A stretch of 64,000 nucleotides of DNA from an uncultured Lachnospiraceae bacterium (GTDB lineage Bacteria; Bacillota; Clostridia; Lachnospirales; Lachnospiraceae), in the NCBI GenBank assembly GCA_945949085.1, contig CAMFDJ010000011.1:1-64000 (forward strand), read 5' to 3'. A program made the translations under genes and the position numbers. Shown one piece after another: positions 39,233-49,016 of this stretch; positions within the stretch are counted from its first letter, which is position 1, and the number at the start of each line of letters is the position of its first letter. The notes under the pieces were generated by a model, which was given only the letters and a program-made list of their open reading frames with translations, was not told the origin of the DNA and searched no databases.

Positions 39233-39988
39233 TTATGCATTAAATTTTCCAATAAAATCTCTGACTCTTTCATTTGCAGAATTGAAAATCTCATCCGGTG
39301 TGCCATCCTGCACTACTACACCGTTTTCCATAAATACAATACGATCTGACAGTTCTCTTGCAAACTGCATCTCATGCGTAACGATGATCATCGTCATTTT
39401 TTCCTGCGCCAGCTGCTTGATGACCTTGAGTACTTCACCCGTAAGCTCCGGATCCAGTGCGCTGGTGGGTTCATCAAAAAACAGGATCTTAGGCTGCATG
39501 GCAAGTGCACGTGCAATGGAAACACGTTGCTGCTGTCCGCCGGAAAGCTGATAGGGATACGCATTCTCCTTATCGGAAAGTCCAAGCTGTGCAAGAAGCG
39601 CTCTTGCCCTCTGCCGGGCTTCTTCCTTTGGCACTTTATCAACACTTATCGGGGCATCCGTGATATTCTTCATCACACTGTAATGCGGAAACAGATTAAA
39701 ATTCTGAAATACGAGTCCAAAATAATGATGGAATTTTTTCAGTTCCTTCCCCGGCTGATACCATGCCACTCTCCCATCACTCTTTGCTGCGTATTCTCCC
39801 ATATAGATCAGATCGCCGTCATCCATGCGTTCCAGCATGGCAGCACATCTTAAGATCGTTGACTTTCCGGAACCGGAGGGACCGATGATAGAAACAACCT
39901 CACCTTCCCTTACCGAAAGAGAAAAGTCCTTGATTACGTTTAAGTCTCCAAAAGATTTTTTCATATGATTGATTTTTAAAATTTCCAT
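39233..39988 (-). CDS. Amino acid ABC transporter ATP-binding protein
   Basis: GPSGSGKSTILRC, LSGGQQQRVSIARALAM, FDEPTSALDPE. Confidence 0.94.
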   Translation of the reverse strand: MEILKINHMKKSFGDLNVIKDFSLSVREGEVVSIIGPSGSGKSTILRCAAMLERMDDGDLIYMGEYAAKSDGRVAWYQPGKELKKFHHYFGLVFQNFNLFPHYSVMKNITDAPISVDKVPKEEARQRARALLAQLGLSDKENAYPYQLSGGQQQRVSIARALAMQPKILFFDEPTSALDPELTGEVLKVIKQLAQEKMTMIIVTHEMQFARELSDRIVFMENGVVVQDGTPDEIFNSANERVRDFIGKFNA

Positions 39989-40069
39989 CCAGCTTACCTC
40001 TTTTTCTATCGCAAACTGCGCATCTGCCAAATGACATTCTGTCTGTTTCCTGTAAAAAATCGCATATGA

Positions 40070-40720
40070 TCATCGATAATAACTTAATTTCTTTTCCAGC
40101 TTTTCCATCGCAAAAGCGACCAGCAGGTTAAATATGTAATAAAACAATCCTGCTACCATGAGTGGCAACACCGTTGTCTGCGCAGCCGCAACCTGTTTGG
40201 CGAGCGTAAACATCTCCGCAACTGCCAGAACAAAGGCAAGAGACGTATCCTTGACCAGTGTGATCACCTCGTTGGTGACAGGCGGCAGAATCCTTTTGAT
40301 TACCTGTGGCAGGATGATCTTCACAAAAGTCTGTAGCTTCGTAAACCCAAGCACTTTTGCTGCTTCATGCTGTCCAACGGGAATTGCCTCTATACCGGAA
40401 CGATAAATTTCCGCAAAATAAGCGGCATAATTCAAAGAAAATCCTAAAATAACGGCAATCATGCGATATGCCGAACCGATTTTCAGATTGAACACATAAT
40501 AAGGTGCAAAATATACCACAATCAATTGCAACATCAGCGGGGTTCCGCGCATGATTGAAATATAAAATTTTGCGACCGACCGCACAACAGGATTTTTGGC
40601 CATCCTGCCAAATGCAATCAATAGGCCGAGCGGCAGAGAAAACAAAAGTGTCAGGAAAAAAATTTCTCCTGTAACAATCATACCTGTCGCCAGTTGCTGC
40701 AGCATTATTCCAAAACTCAT
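40070..40720 (-). CDS. Amino acid ABC transporter permease
   Basis: MRGTPLMLQLIVVYF, EIYRSGIEAIPVGQHEAAKVLG; start at 40720 with aaggaggatgcc. Confidence 0.93.
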   Translation of the reverse strand: MSFGIMLQQLATGMIVTGEIFFLTLLFSLPLGLLIAFGRMAKNPVVRSVAKFYISIMRGTPLMLQLIVVYFAPYYVFNLKIGSAYRMIAVILGFSLNYAAYFAEIYRSGIEAIPVGQHEAAKVLGFTKLQTFVKIILPQVIKRILPPVTNEVITLVKDTSLAFVLAVAEMFTLAKQVAAAQTTVLPLMVAGLFYYIFNLLVAFAMEKLEKKLSYYR

Positions 40721-40845
40721 GGCATCCTCCTTATTTGCGAACTTCCATTCTTCGCTCTGACATGTCATCTGCCGAAAAGAAGGTGTCTGCAATAAGACAC
40801 CTTCTCCTGTTATCCTTACAATGCAACTATTACCTTTTCTTTCTT

Positions 40846-41733
40846 TTACTCCACATAGTTTTTGATGCAGGTAACATCTGTAAGCTCCCATTCCTCTGCG
40901 ATCTTATCAAAAGTACCATCCTTTACCATATCAAACAGGGTATTCTGTACCTGGTCGCGAAGCGTCTCATTTCCAAGCAGGAAACCTACGCCGTACTGCT
41001 CTGTTGATAAATAATCATCCAGAATCACAAATTTACCTTCTTCTCTGGATGCCATCTGATAATTTGCCACACCGATATCCATAGCGACTGCATCTACTGC
41101 TCCAGCCTCTAAATCCATGAATGCTGTATTATAATCGGCAAACTGTGTCAGATTGGCAAAGCTGCCTGTCAGCTCTGCATTTTCATTGAGCGCTGCCAGC
41201 GCGGAGGAATCCGCCTGTACTGCAACCACCTTGCCTGCAAGATCTGCCTGCGAAGCAATCCCTGCGTCTGCTGCCACAACAAACACCTGACTGTTATCCA
41301 CATATGGAACAGACCATGTGTAAGCATCCTCTCTGCCATTCATGGTAAAGCCGTTCCAAATACAATCAATGGAGCCTGATGATAACTCCATATCCTTCGC
41401 GTCCCAGTCGATTGGCTGTTTTACAAGCTCCCATCCGTTTCTGTCACACACTTCCTGTGCAAGACTCAGATCGAATCCAACGTACTCTCCGTTGTCATCC
41501 ATGTAACCGTAAGGCGGAAACTCCGCATCAAAACCGACGGTAAATGTCGCAGGCTGCGCGCCGTCTCCTTCTTCCGCATCTGCCGGTTCCTCATCCTCTG
41601 CCTGTTCTGCCACCTCTTCTGTATCGGTCCCGGTGCCCACTGCAGTTTCCTCTGCCGCTTTCTCACCGCCGCATCCAACCAGAAGACTCATGGAAAGTGT
41701 GCCGCACAGAAGCATTGCTATCACTTTTTTCAT
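40846..41733 (-). CDS. Amino acid ABC transporter substrate-binding lipoprotein
   Basis: Lipobox LLVGCGG; FTVGFDAEFPPYGYMDDNGEYVGFDLSLA. Confidence 0.93.
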   Translation of the reverse strand: MKKVIAMLLCGTLSMSLLVGCGGEKAAEETAVGTGTDTEEVAEQAEDEEPADAEEGDGAQPATFTVGFDAEFPPYGYMDDNGEYVGFDLSLAQEVCDRNGWELVKQPIDWDAKDMELSSGSIDCIWNGFTMNGREDAYTWSVPYVDNSQVFVVAADAGIASQADLAGKVVAVQADSSALAALNENAELTGSFANLTQFADYNTAFMDLEAGAVDAVAMDIGVANYQMASREEGKFVILDDYLSTEQYGVGFLLGNETLRDQVQNTLFDMVKDGTFDKIAEEWELTDVTCIKNYVE

Positions 41734-41837
41734 AACTACTTCCTCCTCTTTTTTGCTTTAGCATACTAAATCAAAATACGGAGATATGGTAACATGACAA
41801 TCTGCGTCTGTCAATGATTTTAGCCCGATCCGATCAT

Positions 41838-42620
41838 TCAGTCCTGATTGTGCAAAGATGCCGATGGCAAAAGTCCGCGCTTTCGCAGGAGTTTTTTCTC
41901 TATGACCGAAAATATACAGTTATCAATCAAGACACCAATCGCAACAATAAGCAACATGACCAGCATGACCTGATTGATATCTGCCAGATCTCTTCCTGTA
42001 ATCAATGTCTGTCCCAGCCCAATGGACGTTGTCATCACTTCACCTGCCATCAAAGCCCTCCATGCAAATGACCACCCCTGCTTTAATCCTGCAACAAGCT
42101 GAGGCAATGCGGCCGGCCAGATCACCCTCGTGTATAACTGCTTCTTATTTGCCCCCATTGTCAGAGCAGCCCTGATATAGATGGGTGGTATATTTTTAAA
42201 TGCATTGTCTACAGAAATGGCTATTCCAAAGGCAGACCCTACAACGACGACAAACAGAATCGCCTGTGTTGACAGCCCAAACCACAAAATGGAAAACGGA
42301 ACCCAGCAAACACTGGGCAAAGTCTGTAGCCCCAAAACCACAGGCTTCAGATTTTTTTGCAAATAGGAAAAACGATGCAGCAGAAATCCCAAAGTAAATC
42401 CGATGAGCACCGCAATGGCATACCCGCAAATTCCACGGATCAGAGAATTTGTGATCGCAATCCCCAGCGTTCCTCCTTCCATAAGATCCATAAAACGCTG
42501 AAACACACCTATCGGGGAAGGGACGGAATAGAATTTGCACAAAGAAAACACATCAACTGCAAGCCAATACGCGCCCTGCCAGAATACCATCAATATAACC
42601 AGAAATATCAATATTCCCAT
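41838..42620 (-). CDS. ABC transporter permease (SsuC/TauC-like)
   Basis: Binding-protein-dependent permease with MGANKKQLYTRVIWPAALPQLVAGLKQGWSFAWRALMAGEV. Confidence 0.88.
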   Translation of the reverse strand: MGILIFLVILMVFWQGAYWLAVDVFSLCKFYSVPSPIGVFQRFMDLMEGGTLGIAITNSLIRGICGYAIAVLIGFTLGFLLHRFSYLQKNLKPVVLGLQTLPSVCWVPFSILWFGLSTQAILFVVVVGSAFGIAISVDNAFKNIPPIYIRAALTMGANKKQLYTRVIWPAALPQLVAGLKQGWSFAWRALMAGEVMTTSIGLGQTLITGRDLADINQVMLVMLLIVAIGVLIDNCIFSVIEKKLLRKRGLLPSASLHNQD

Positions 42621-42623
42621 CTC

Positions 42624-43364
42624 TTAGTCCTCCCCTTTCACTTCATCGAGCAATTTGTGGCGCAGGGCCGTAAATTCAGGATCATACACGTGTCTTGGTC
42701 TGTCCAGGGAAATATCCACGACATCTCTGATTCCCCTGACCTGGGGCGACAGAACAACAACCCTGTCAGATAAATACACTGCTTCTTCAACACTATGTGT
42801 AATAAATACAATTGTCTGATGTGTCTTCATCCAAATACTTTGGAGCTGCTCACGCAGCTGGTTTGAAGTCTGTTTATCAAGTGCAGAAAAGGGTTCATCC
42901 ATCAACAGTACATCTGCATGCATGGAAAGAGCCCTGGCAAGTGCAGTTCTTTGACGCATACCTCCCGAAATCTGGTGAATCGGATACTCCCTGTACTCCC
43001 ATAAATTCACCATCTGTAAATAATGGGCAGCACGCTCCATCTGTTCCGTTTTGGAAACCCCGTTCATCTGCATACCGAACAAAACATTCTCCATGACGTT
43101 AAGCCATGGGAACAAACCGTTCTCCTGGAACATAACACATCTGTCAGCCCCCGGCTTTGTCACCCGATTTCCATTGAGTAAGATTTCTCCCGTCGTCGGC
43201 TGTTCCAATCCCGCTATCAGATTCAACAAGGTACTTTTTCCACACCCCGACTTTCCGACTATACTGACAAACTCTCCTTTTTCTATTGTCAGATTGATAT
43301 CTGTTAAAATCGCTGTTTCATCCTGCGCAAATTGTTTGCTGATATGCTTTATTTCAAGTGACAT
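42624..43364 (-). CDS. ABC transporter ATP-binding protein (SsuB/TauB-like)
   Basis: GKSGCGKSTLLNLIAGL, ISGGMRQRTALARALSM, LLMDEPFSALD. Confidence 0.92.
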   Translation of the reverse strand: MSLEIKHISKQFAQDETAILTDINLTIEKGEFVSIVGKSGCGKSTLLNLIAGLEQPTTGEILLNGNRVTKPGADRCVMFQENGLFPWLNVMENVLFGMQMNGVSKTEQMERAAHYLQMVNLWEYREYPIHQISGGMRQRTALARALSMHADVLLMDEPFSALDKQTSNQLREQLQSIWMKTHQTIVFITHSVEEAVYLSDRVVVLSPQVRGIRDVVDISLDRPRHVYDPEFTALRHKLLDEVKGED

Positions 43365-43448
43365 AGTATTCTCCTCTGCCGTTTTCATACAAACGGTAAT
43401 ATTCTTTTCTCTTCGCAAGCTCCCTGCATTTCGACTGCCGCTGCGCGA

Positions 43449-44429
43449 TCACTGCTCATTTTCACGGACAAATAATCCGCTCTGTGGCACTTCAGAGATA
43501 AATCCCTGTGCTTTGCTGATTTTAGCAAACTCCTCTATGGACTGTCTGTTATAGGCATCGTCTACCTTGATTCTTGTAAACGCTTCTGCAATGACATCTT
43601 CTCCCAGCGCCTTCCCTGTCGCTTCCTTTAATTCCCGGTTGATCGACACAAGTGCCTTTTCGGTATCTTCCAAAATCAACTGTGTCACCTTTTGATGTGT
43701 TTCCAGGAAGGCTTCCACGATTTCCGGATGTTTTTCGTAAAACTCCTTTCTGACAACTACAACAGCCACGTCATAGTTTCCTTCCATATAAATTTCATCG
43801 TAATCGAGCACAAGCTCTGCGCCCTTTGAAAGCAGGGTTGCTCCCCACGGCTCCGGAACAAGAGCCGCATCCACATCTCCACGCCCTATTACATTTTCCA
43901 CATCTGCATTGGCAACCGCACTGATTGTGACATCTCCGCCTTCTGTCACAGGCTTTAATCCGTTTTCCTCTAACAGATGCAACAGGGATAGATGCTGCGT
44001 ATTTCCGATTTGCGGAATTGACACGTTTTTTCCCGCAAGCTGTGCCACACTCTTGATTCCCGAATCTTTTCCGGTGATCAGCACAGCACCACCCTTTGTT
44101 GCACCTGCCAGAATCTGCACATCACCTTTTGATTTCACATTTGCGGTTATCGCCGGTACCGGTCCGATGTAGCCAATATCAATATCTCCTGCAAATAATG
44201 CCTCAACCTCTGCCGGTCCTGCATTAAAGGCCGTCCATTTTACCTGTATCTCATCAGGAAGCACATCCTGCAGGCAGTTTTCTGTCTTCATATATAATGC
44301 CTGTGCGTGTGTCACGTTGTTGAAATATCCAATGTGTACTTCGTTATCCTCATCCTGTTTCCCGCAACCGGATAGTGCCATCGCCAAAATACCTGTTACA
44401 ATAAGTGCAATCCATTTCTTTTTCTTCAC
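43449..44429 (-). CDS. ABC transporter substrate-binding lipoprotein (SsuA/TauA/NMT1-like)
   Basis: Lipobox ALSGCGKQ; VHIGYFNNVTHAQALYMK, DIGYIGPVPAI. Confidence 0.9.
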   Translation of the reverse strand: MKKKKWIALIVTGILAMALSGCGKQDEDNEVHIGYFNNVTHAQALYMKTENCLQDVLPDEIQVKWTAFNAGPAEVEALFAGDIDIGYIGPVPAITANVKSKGDVQILAGATKGGAVLITGKDSGIKSVAQLAGKNVSIPQIGNTQHLSLLHLLEENGLKPVTEGGDVTISAVANADVENVIGRGDVDAALVPEPWGATLLSKGAELVLDYDEIYMEGNYDVAVVVVRKEFYEKHPEIVEAFLETHQKVTQLILEDTEKALVSINRELKEATGKALGEDVIAEAFTRIKVDDAYNRQSIEEFAKISKAQGFISEVPQSGLFVRENEQ

Positions 44430-44642
44430 AATCAGATCCTCCTTTACAAAATGCCTGTTTTGATAAACACCCTTTTTCTACAGTGTAACAGATAAAATGC
44501 AACATCTTCATTCTTAAATTTGCAATCGTTTTCACTTCTAAATCTTCTTAATTTTATTACTCTATTTGGACATTGAACAGATATTGTGTTATAATTATTT
44601 GCACGTAAATGAAAACGTTCTCAAATATGGCAGGAGATTTCT

Positions 44643-45728
44643 ATGACTTTAAAACAAATTGCAGCAAGAGCAGGCACCTCTGTTTCCACCGTTTCCCGTG
44701 TATTAAATCATCCGGAGCACCAATGTCATGATCAGGCATTAAAAGAGCGGATCTGGGATATCGCCCATGAGCTTGGTTATACACCGGATATGACAGCGCG
44801 TAATCTTCGTATGGGCGTTATGACCAATCAGAATCCATTTCCCGTTGACATCTTCTTAACCAGATTTGATTCTGTGCATACGGACGCGTTTTTTGATGAA
44901 TTATTACAGATTCTCCGAAAGGAATTATTGGAAAACAATTGTGTTTTTGGCAGTCTGATGACCAGTGTGGATATTTCCTCTCTAAACCAGTCCATGCAGA
45001 TATCCCCCAAAATTCCATATTGGACCAGCGAGAAGCTTACCCGTGAAAAAGAATTGCATACATCTGCATTTGTCACCACGAAAAAGGATACCGGTTTGAT
45101 TGTTTTGGGAAAAATATCAGAAGAAAATTTGCGCACACTGCGCATGCGATATGATTATATTGTAGGGATTGACCGCAATCCGACAAACTATTTATATGAT
45201 GAAGTATTTTGTAACGGCGCAACTGCCACAGAAAAAGCAATCAATCATCTGATCGCTTTAGGGCATCATTCCATTGCCTACATTGGTGATTGTAACTATG
45301 AATCCCGTTATATCGGATATTATCAGACACTTCTCACAAATAAGCTGCCACTCAACCATAATCATATTTTCCCGACCGATCAGACAGAGGAAGAAGGATA
45401 TCTGGCTATGTGCCGCTTGCTTAAGCAAAAAGACAGACCAAGTGCCATCTTTTGTGCCAATGATACAACTGCATTAGGTGTATTGCGTGCGATAAAAGGC
45501 AGAAAATCAAGACAGTATAAACCATCGGTCATCTCCATTGATGACATAGAAGCAGCGAAACATTCAACTCCCTCCTTAACCACAATCTCCATCCCCAAGG
45601 AGGAGATGGGACATCTTGCCCTTATGCTTTTACTGGACAGACGTATGGGGGGACACACGAAAAACATACGTATTGAGCTTCCCTGTCACTTGATTCAGCG
45701 GGAAAGCTGCGACTACTTCTATTCGTAA
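44643..45728 (+). CDS. LacI/GalR-family transcriptional regulator
   Basis: MTLKQIAARAGTSVSTVSRVLNHPEHQ; ggcaggag RBS. Confidence 0.94.
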   Translation: MTLKQIAARAGTSVSTVSRVLNHPEHQCHDQALKERIWDIAHELGYTPDMTARNLRMGVMTNQNPFPVDIFLTRFDSVHTDAFFDELLQILRKELLENNCVFGSLMTSVDISSLNQSMQISPKIPYWTSEKLTREKELHTSAFVTTKKDTGLIVLGKISEENLRTLRMRYDYIVGIDRNPTNYLYDEVFCNGATATEKAINHLIALGHHSIAYIGDCNYESRYIGYYQTLLTNKLPLNHNHIFPTDQTEEEGYLAMCRLLKQKDRPSAIFCANDTTALGVLRAIKGRKSRQYKPSVISIDDIEAAKHSTPSLTTISIPKEEMGHLALMLLLDRRMGGHTKNIRIELPCHLIQRESCDYFYS

Positions 45729-45752
45729 TGTTCACCTGCTTCCGGCAATGTT

Positions 45753-46946
45753 TTAGTGCCCATTTTTTTCCTCGAAATCAGATACTCTCTGCAGAGTTTC
45801 TCTGGCATATTGCGGATAATCTGCAACCATATCCTTAATCTCTTTTTGCGCAGTTTCCGCATTTGCAGTATTAAAGTCAATCTGCTTGCGCAGCTTCTGT
45901 CTTCTTGTTATGAGCGCATGCCGCACTTCTACCATCTCTCGCGGATCAAGAAGTGCATCCACCTGATGCAGCCAGATAAGCGGATCATGCAAATGATAAC
46001 GACGTAACAGACTCACCATCTGCTCCTGACTAAAGCTAAGCTCCTGCATCGTCTCTTTTATGCGGCTTCGTTCTTCTTTTTCAGCCTCATACTGTTGCCG
46101 GAGCTTCTCAAGCTCAGCTGCGGAGGCAATCCCAAATTTCAAATACAGATAATCCAGAAGATTTGTATTATTGACATATCTGATCTTGACTCTGTTCTGC
46201 AGCAAAATCACTTTGTTAAGGCTCCTGGAAGCAGCAATTCTTTCTTTTGACGCATCCGAATACTTCATATATACGGCAAGAAGCGTAAACGCGGCAGCAC
46301 CGGCAATGAGAATATAGCCGATCCGCACATCCATCTGCAAAAAGATCTGCATGCCGAGCAACAGAAAAATGCAGCAAAACACTGCCACCGTACTGATGAT
46401 TGCGATTCCCTTGAGATTTTCCATCAGCACAGCCGCCTCCTGCTTCCGGTACAGACAGGCCTGTTTTTCGCCCTCCAGCTTTTGCAGGTCACTGCGAATA
46501 GCCTGCTGATATTTCTCAGCTTCCCGTAACTTCTGAACACCTTCATCCGTTTCATCACTAAGTCGCTCCATTTTGGCAAAATCCGCATCCGATAATCTTT
46601 CTTTCTTCTCCTCATAGCGGATTTTATCTCTCTCCAGCAGACTGACAGACTTTGCATATTCCATCAGTTTCTCTTTATCCTCCTGCGGTATGTACGAAAT
46701 TTCCTCCATATCCATCAGATAACGATCGACAGTCCGGTATTCCGCTTCACACTGACTGATCTGTTCCTGCGCTTCCCGGATCTGCTCCAGAAGGCTTATG
46801 ACATATTTCTCACGCTCATATGAATCCGAAATATTCACCTGACTTGCATCCACAATGTAAGAGTCCTGTCCCTCTCCCTTCCGGTCCGCATCATCCACAT
46901 TCGTCTGTCTTCTTTTTTTCTTCCAAATCTTTTTCCAAAACTCCAT
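45753..46946 (-). CDS. Coiled-coil membrane protein of unknown function
   Basis: Heptad-rich ORF with two central TM segments. Confidence 0.7.
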   Translation of the reverse strand: MEFWKKIWKKKRRQTNVDDADRKGEGQDSYIVDASQVNISDSYEREKYVISLLEQIREAQEQISQCEAEYRTVDRYLMDMEEISYIPQEDKEKLMEYAKSVSLLERDKIRYEEKKERLSDADFAKMERLSDETDEGVQKLREAEKYQQAIRSDLQKLEGEKQACLYRKQEAAVLMENLKGIAIISTVAVFCCIFLLLGMQIFLQMDVRIGYILIAGAAAFTLLAVYMKYSDASKERIAASRSLNKVILLQNRVKIRYVNNTNLLDYLYLKFGIASAAELEKLRQQYEAEKEERSRIKETMQELSFSQEQMVSLLRRYHLHDPLIWLHQVDALLDPREMVEVRHALITRRQKLRKQIDFNTANAETAQKEIKDMVADYPQYARETLQRVSDFEEKNGH

Positions 46947-46949
46947 CGC

Positions 46950-47714
46950 CTATTCCATCATTTCCCGAAATTCTTGTATCAGACTATGTTCGCCCGGCAG
47001 TATCAGCGCTGCATCAGCCTGCGCCTTTGCCTTTTTTTGTGCTTCTTCGTAAATTTGCTCCACCCGTAGGGAAAGTGCATAATCCTCCGGACTTTTTGTC
47101 GTATACGCAATATATTCCTGTCTGCTCATCAAATAACGCTCACAGAGAAAATGTCCGATCTTCATATCCGGATCGTTTGAAAGAGAATCGCTTTTCTCAA
47201 AAAACGCCGATGCCACGCGGTATTGAAACAGATAAAACGCAGCTTTTGCCATTCGTCCATAAAGCAATGCCTTTTGCTCCCGGTCACCGGTCTGCGTGGC
47301 AAGTGCCCCATATGCCTGAAATGCCGCAAAATACTGTTTCTGTGCAAATCGATCATCTGCACGCCGCAGTCTGCTCTCAAATGGTGTCATTTCTTCATTT
47401 TCCGCCAGAATGTCGCGTATCTTCTTCCACTCTTCTTCCGATACCATGCACGCTCCCACATCAAGGAGCTTACGGCAATACTCCGATAGAGAACATCCGT
47501 TTGCCACGCATTCCCGAAGCTGCGAGACATTCAATTTCAGTGCATGTTCCATAAAGTCAAGCACATCCTGCCTCATCAGAGTCAGATCAACCAGATTTGT
47601 TTTTTTTCTGATCAGATAACACAATTCCTCCAGAGAATAAACAGAAACCTGAAATGCCTCCATCCATAACGGCTGATTCGATTTTTCTCCAACACACCAG
47701 AATACTCTGCTCAT
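46950..47714 (-). CDS. Conserved hypothetical protein
   Basis: ORF contiguous with neighbours (3-bp gap, then 0-bp gap). Confidence 0.7.
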   Translation of the reverse strand: MSRVFWCVGEKSNQPLWMEAFQVSVYSLEELCYLIRKKTNLVDLTLMRQDVLDFMEHALKLNVSQLRECVANGCSLSEYCRKLLDVGACMVSEEEWKKIRDILAENEEMTPFESRLRRADDRFAQKQYFAAFQAYGALATQTGDREQKALLYGRMAKAAFYLFQYRVASAFFEKSDSLSNDPDMKIGHFLCERYLMSRQEYIAYTTKSPEDYALSLRVEQIYEEAQKKAKAQADAALILPGEHSLIQEFREMME

Positions 47715-49016
47715 CTATCGTCCGCCTTCCAATTCAATCGTCTTTTCCACCTGTTGCCCCGATGGTGGGAATATTTCTCCAAATCCTTCATCAGTCACGG
47801 TAACTGCCAGTGTCGTCTCAGACTGCATTTGCAGAAAAAGTCTGATTCGATAGGTGCCGTCTTCCCTTTGATCCAGTGCCCCAAGCGCAATCTGTTCCTC
47901 GTAAGCTGCCCCGCCATTTACAGGAGTGATGAGAAGCGTAATCTCATCGGCTCTTTCCAGCATCAGGGTGATCTCATTTTTGGCATCATACCAGTTCAGT
48001 CCGGCATCCAGCAAAGGACAATATTCTTCCTTTCCACCGCTTGCAACCATAATGCCGATATTATCCTTCAGCATGCCTCGGCCCAAAAATAAATACCCTG
48101 CATCCGTTTCAGACGGCGCAATTTTAGAAAGTCCGCCATAGACAGCTCCCTTACTGTACAGATTATTTCCGGCGTATACCTTCCTGTTGCGACATAATAC
48201 CTTCAGGCTCTCCTGACACCAGTCGCCGTCGAAGCCGCTGCCTACCAAATAAATCGTTGTTACCAGCCTGCCATTTACAAAGTCCGCTGCATAATCACAA
48301 AACTGCTCATCTAAAGCAGTAAGCGCTCTGTCATGCTCTGAGATGGAGGGATAATGCTTTTTCCGCACAAGATGCGGCACTTCCTGTCTTTCTATACATA
48401 CCGTAACCGGTCTTGCCCTGTGATTCATCGTAGTCCTGTAAGAGACCAACATTTCATTCGACAGATCCATGACACCGGTTTCATATCCCAGCATACGCTG
48501 CGGCTGGTGCACCAGATAAGCAAATAAGCATTCCTCATGTGTCTGCAAATAAATCTGCTTTCTGTCCACTTCCAGTCCATCCAGCATACGTTCCACCCTT
48601 TCCATACAATCATTTGGGAAAGGCTCCGCAGTGATCACCAGCATACGGACCGCAATCTCCTGTTGCATCTCTTGTCTTATTTTATCTAGAGCGCCGCGCA
48701 GTATCCGTTTCAGGAGCAGATTACAGAGAAGTGCTGTATCATACTGTTCTTTTTCTATCATCACTTCCTGCTCATTCACAAATCGGCGCCACAGATTTTC
48801 TATCAGGATACCTTGTCCCATCTTTGCTTTTTGGAGGGCGTCCATGCCATAATACCACTGATTCACTTCATGTCTCTTACAGATCAGTGCCTCTACCACA
48901 GTTCCGTCTCCCTTCCCCGACAGCTGAAGTGTTTTTACCGGCGCATTCTCCTGCGCCGGCGCATAAGAGACCTGTACCCCAAACTCATTGATATCAAAAC
49001 CGATTACTACTTCCAT
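47715..49016 (-). CDS. Actin/Hsp70-like fold protein (DUF5716-like)
   Basis: MEVVIGFDINEFGVQVSYAPA..., TIYLVGSGFDGDW resemble phosphate-1/adenosine motifs of the ASKHA fold. Confidence 0.6.
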   Translation of the reverse strand: MEVVIGFDINEFGVQVSYAPAQENAPVKTLQLSGKGDGTVVEALICKRHEVNQWYYGMDALQKAKMGQGILIENLWRRFVNEQEVMIEKEQYDTALLCNLLLKRILRGALDKIRQEMQQEIAVRMLVITAEPFPNDCMERVERMLDGLEVDRKQIYLQTHEECLFAYLVHQPQRMLGYETGVMDLSNEMLVSYRTTMNHRARPVTVCIERQEVPHLVRKKHYPSISEHDRALTALDEQFCDYAADFVNGRLVTTIYLVGSGFDGDWCQESLKVLCRNRKVYAGNNLYSKGAVYGGLSKIAPSETDAGYLFLGRGMLKDNIGIMVASGGKEEYCPLLDAGLNWYDAKNEITLMLERADEITLLITPVNGGAAYEEQIALGALDQREDGTYRIRLFLQMQSETTLAVTVTDEGFGEIFPPSGQQVEKTIELEGGR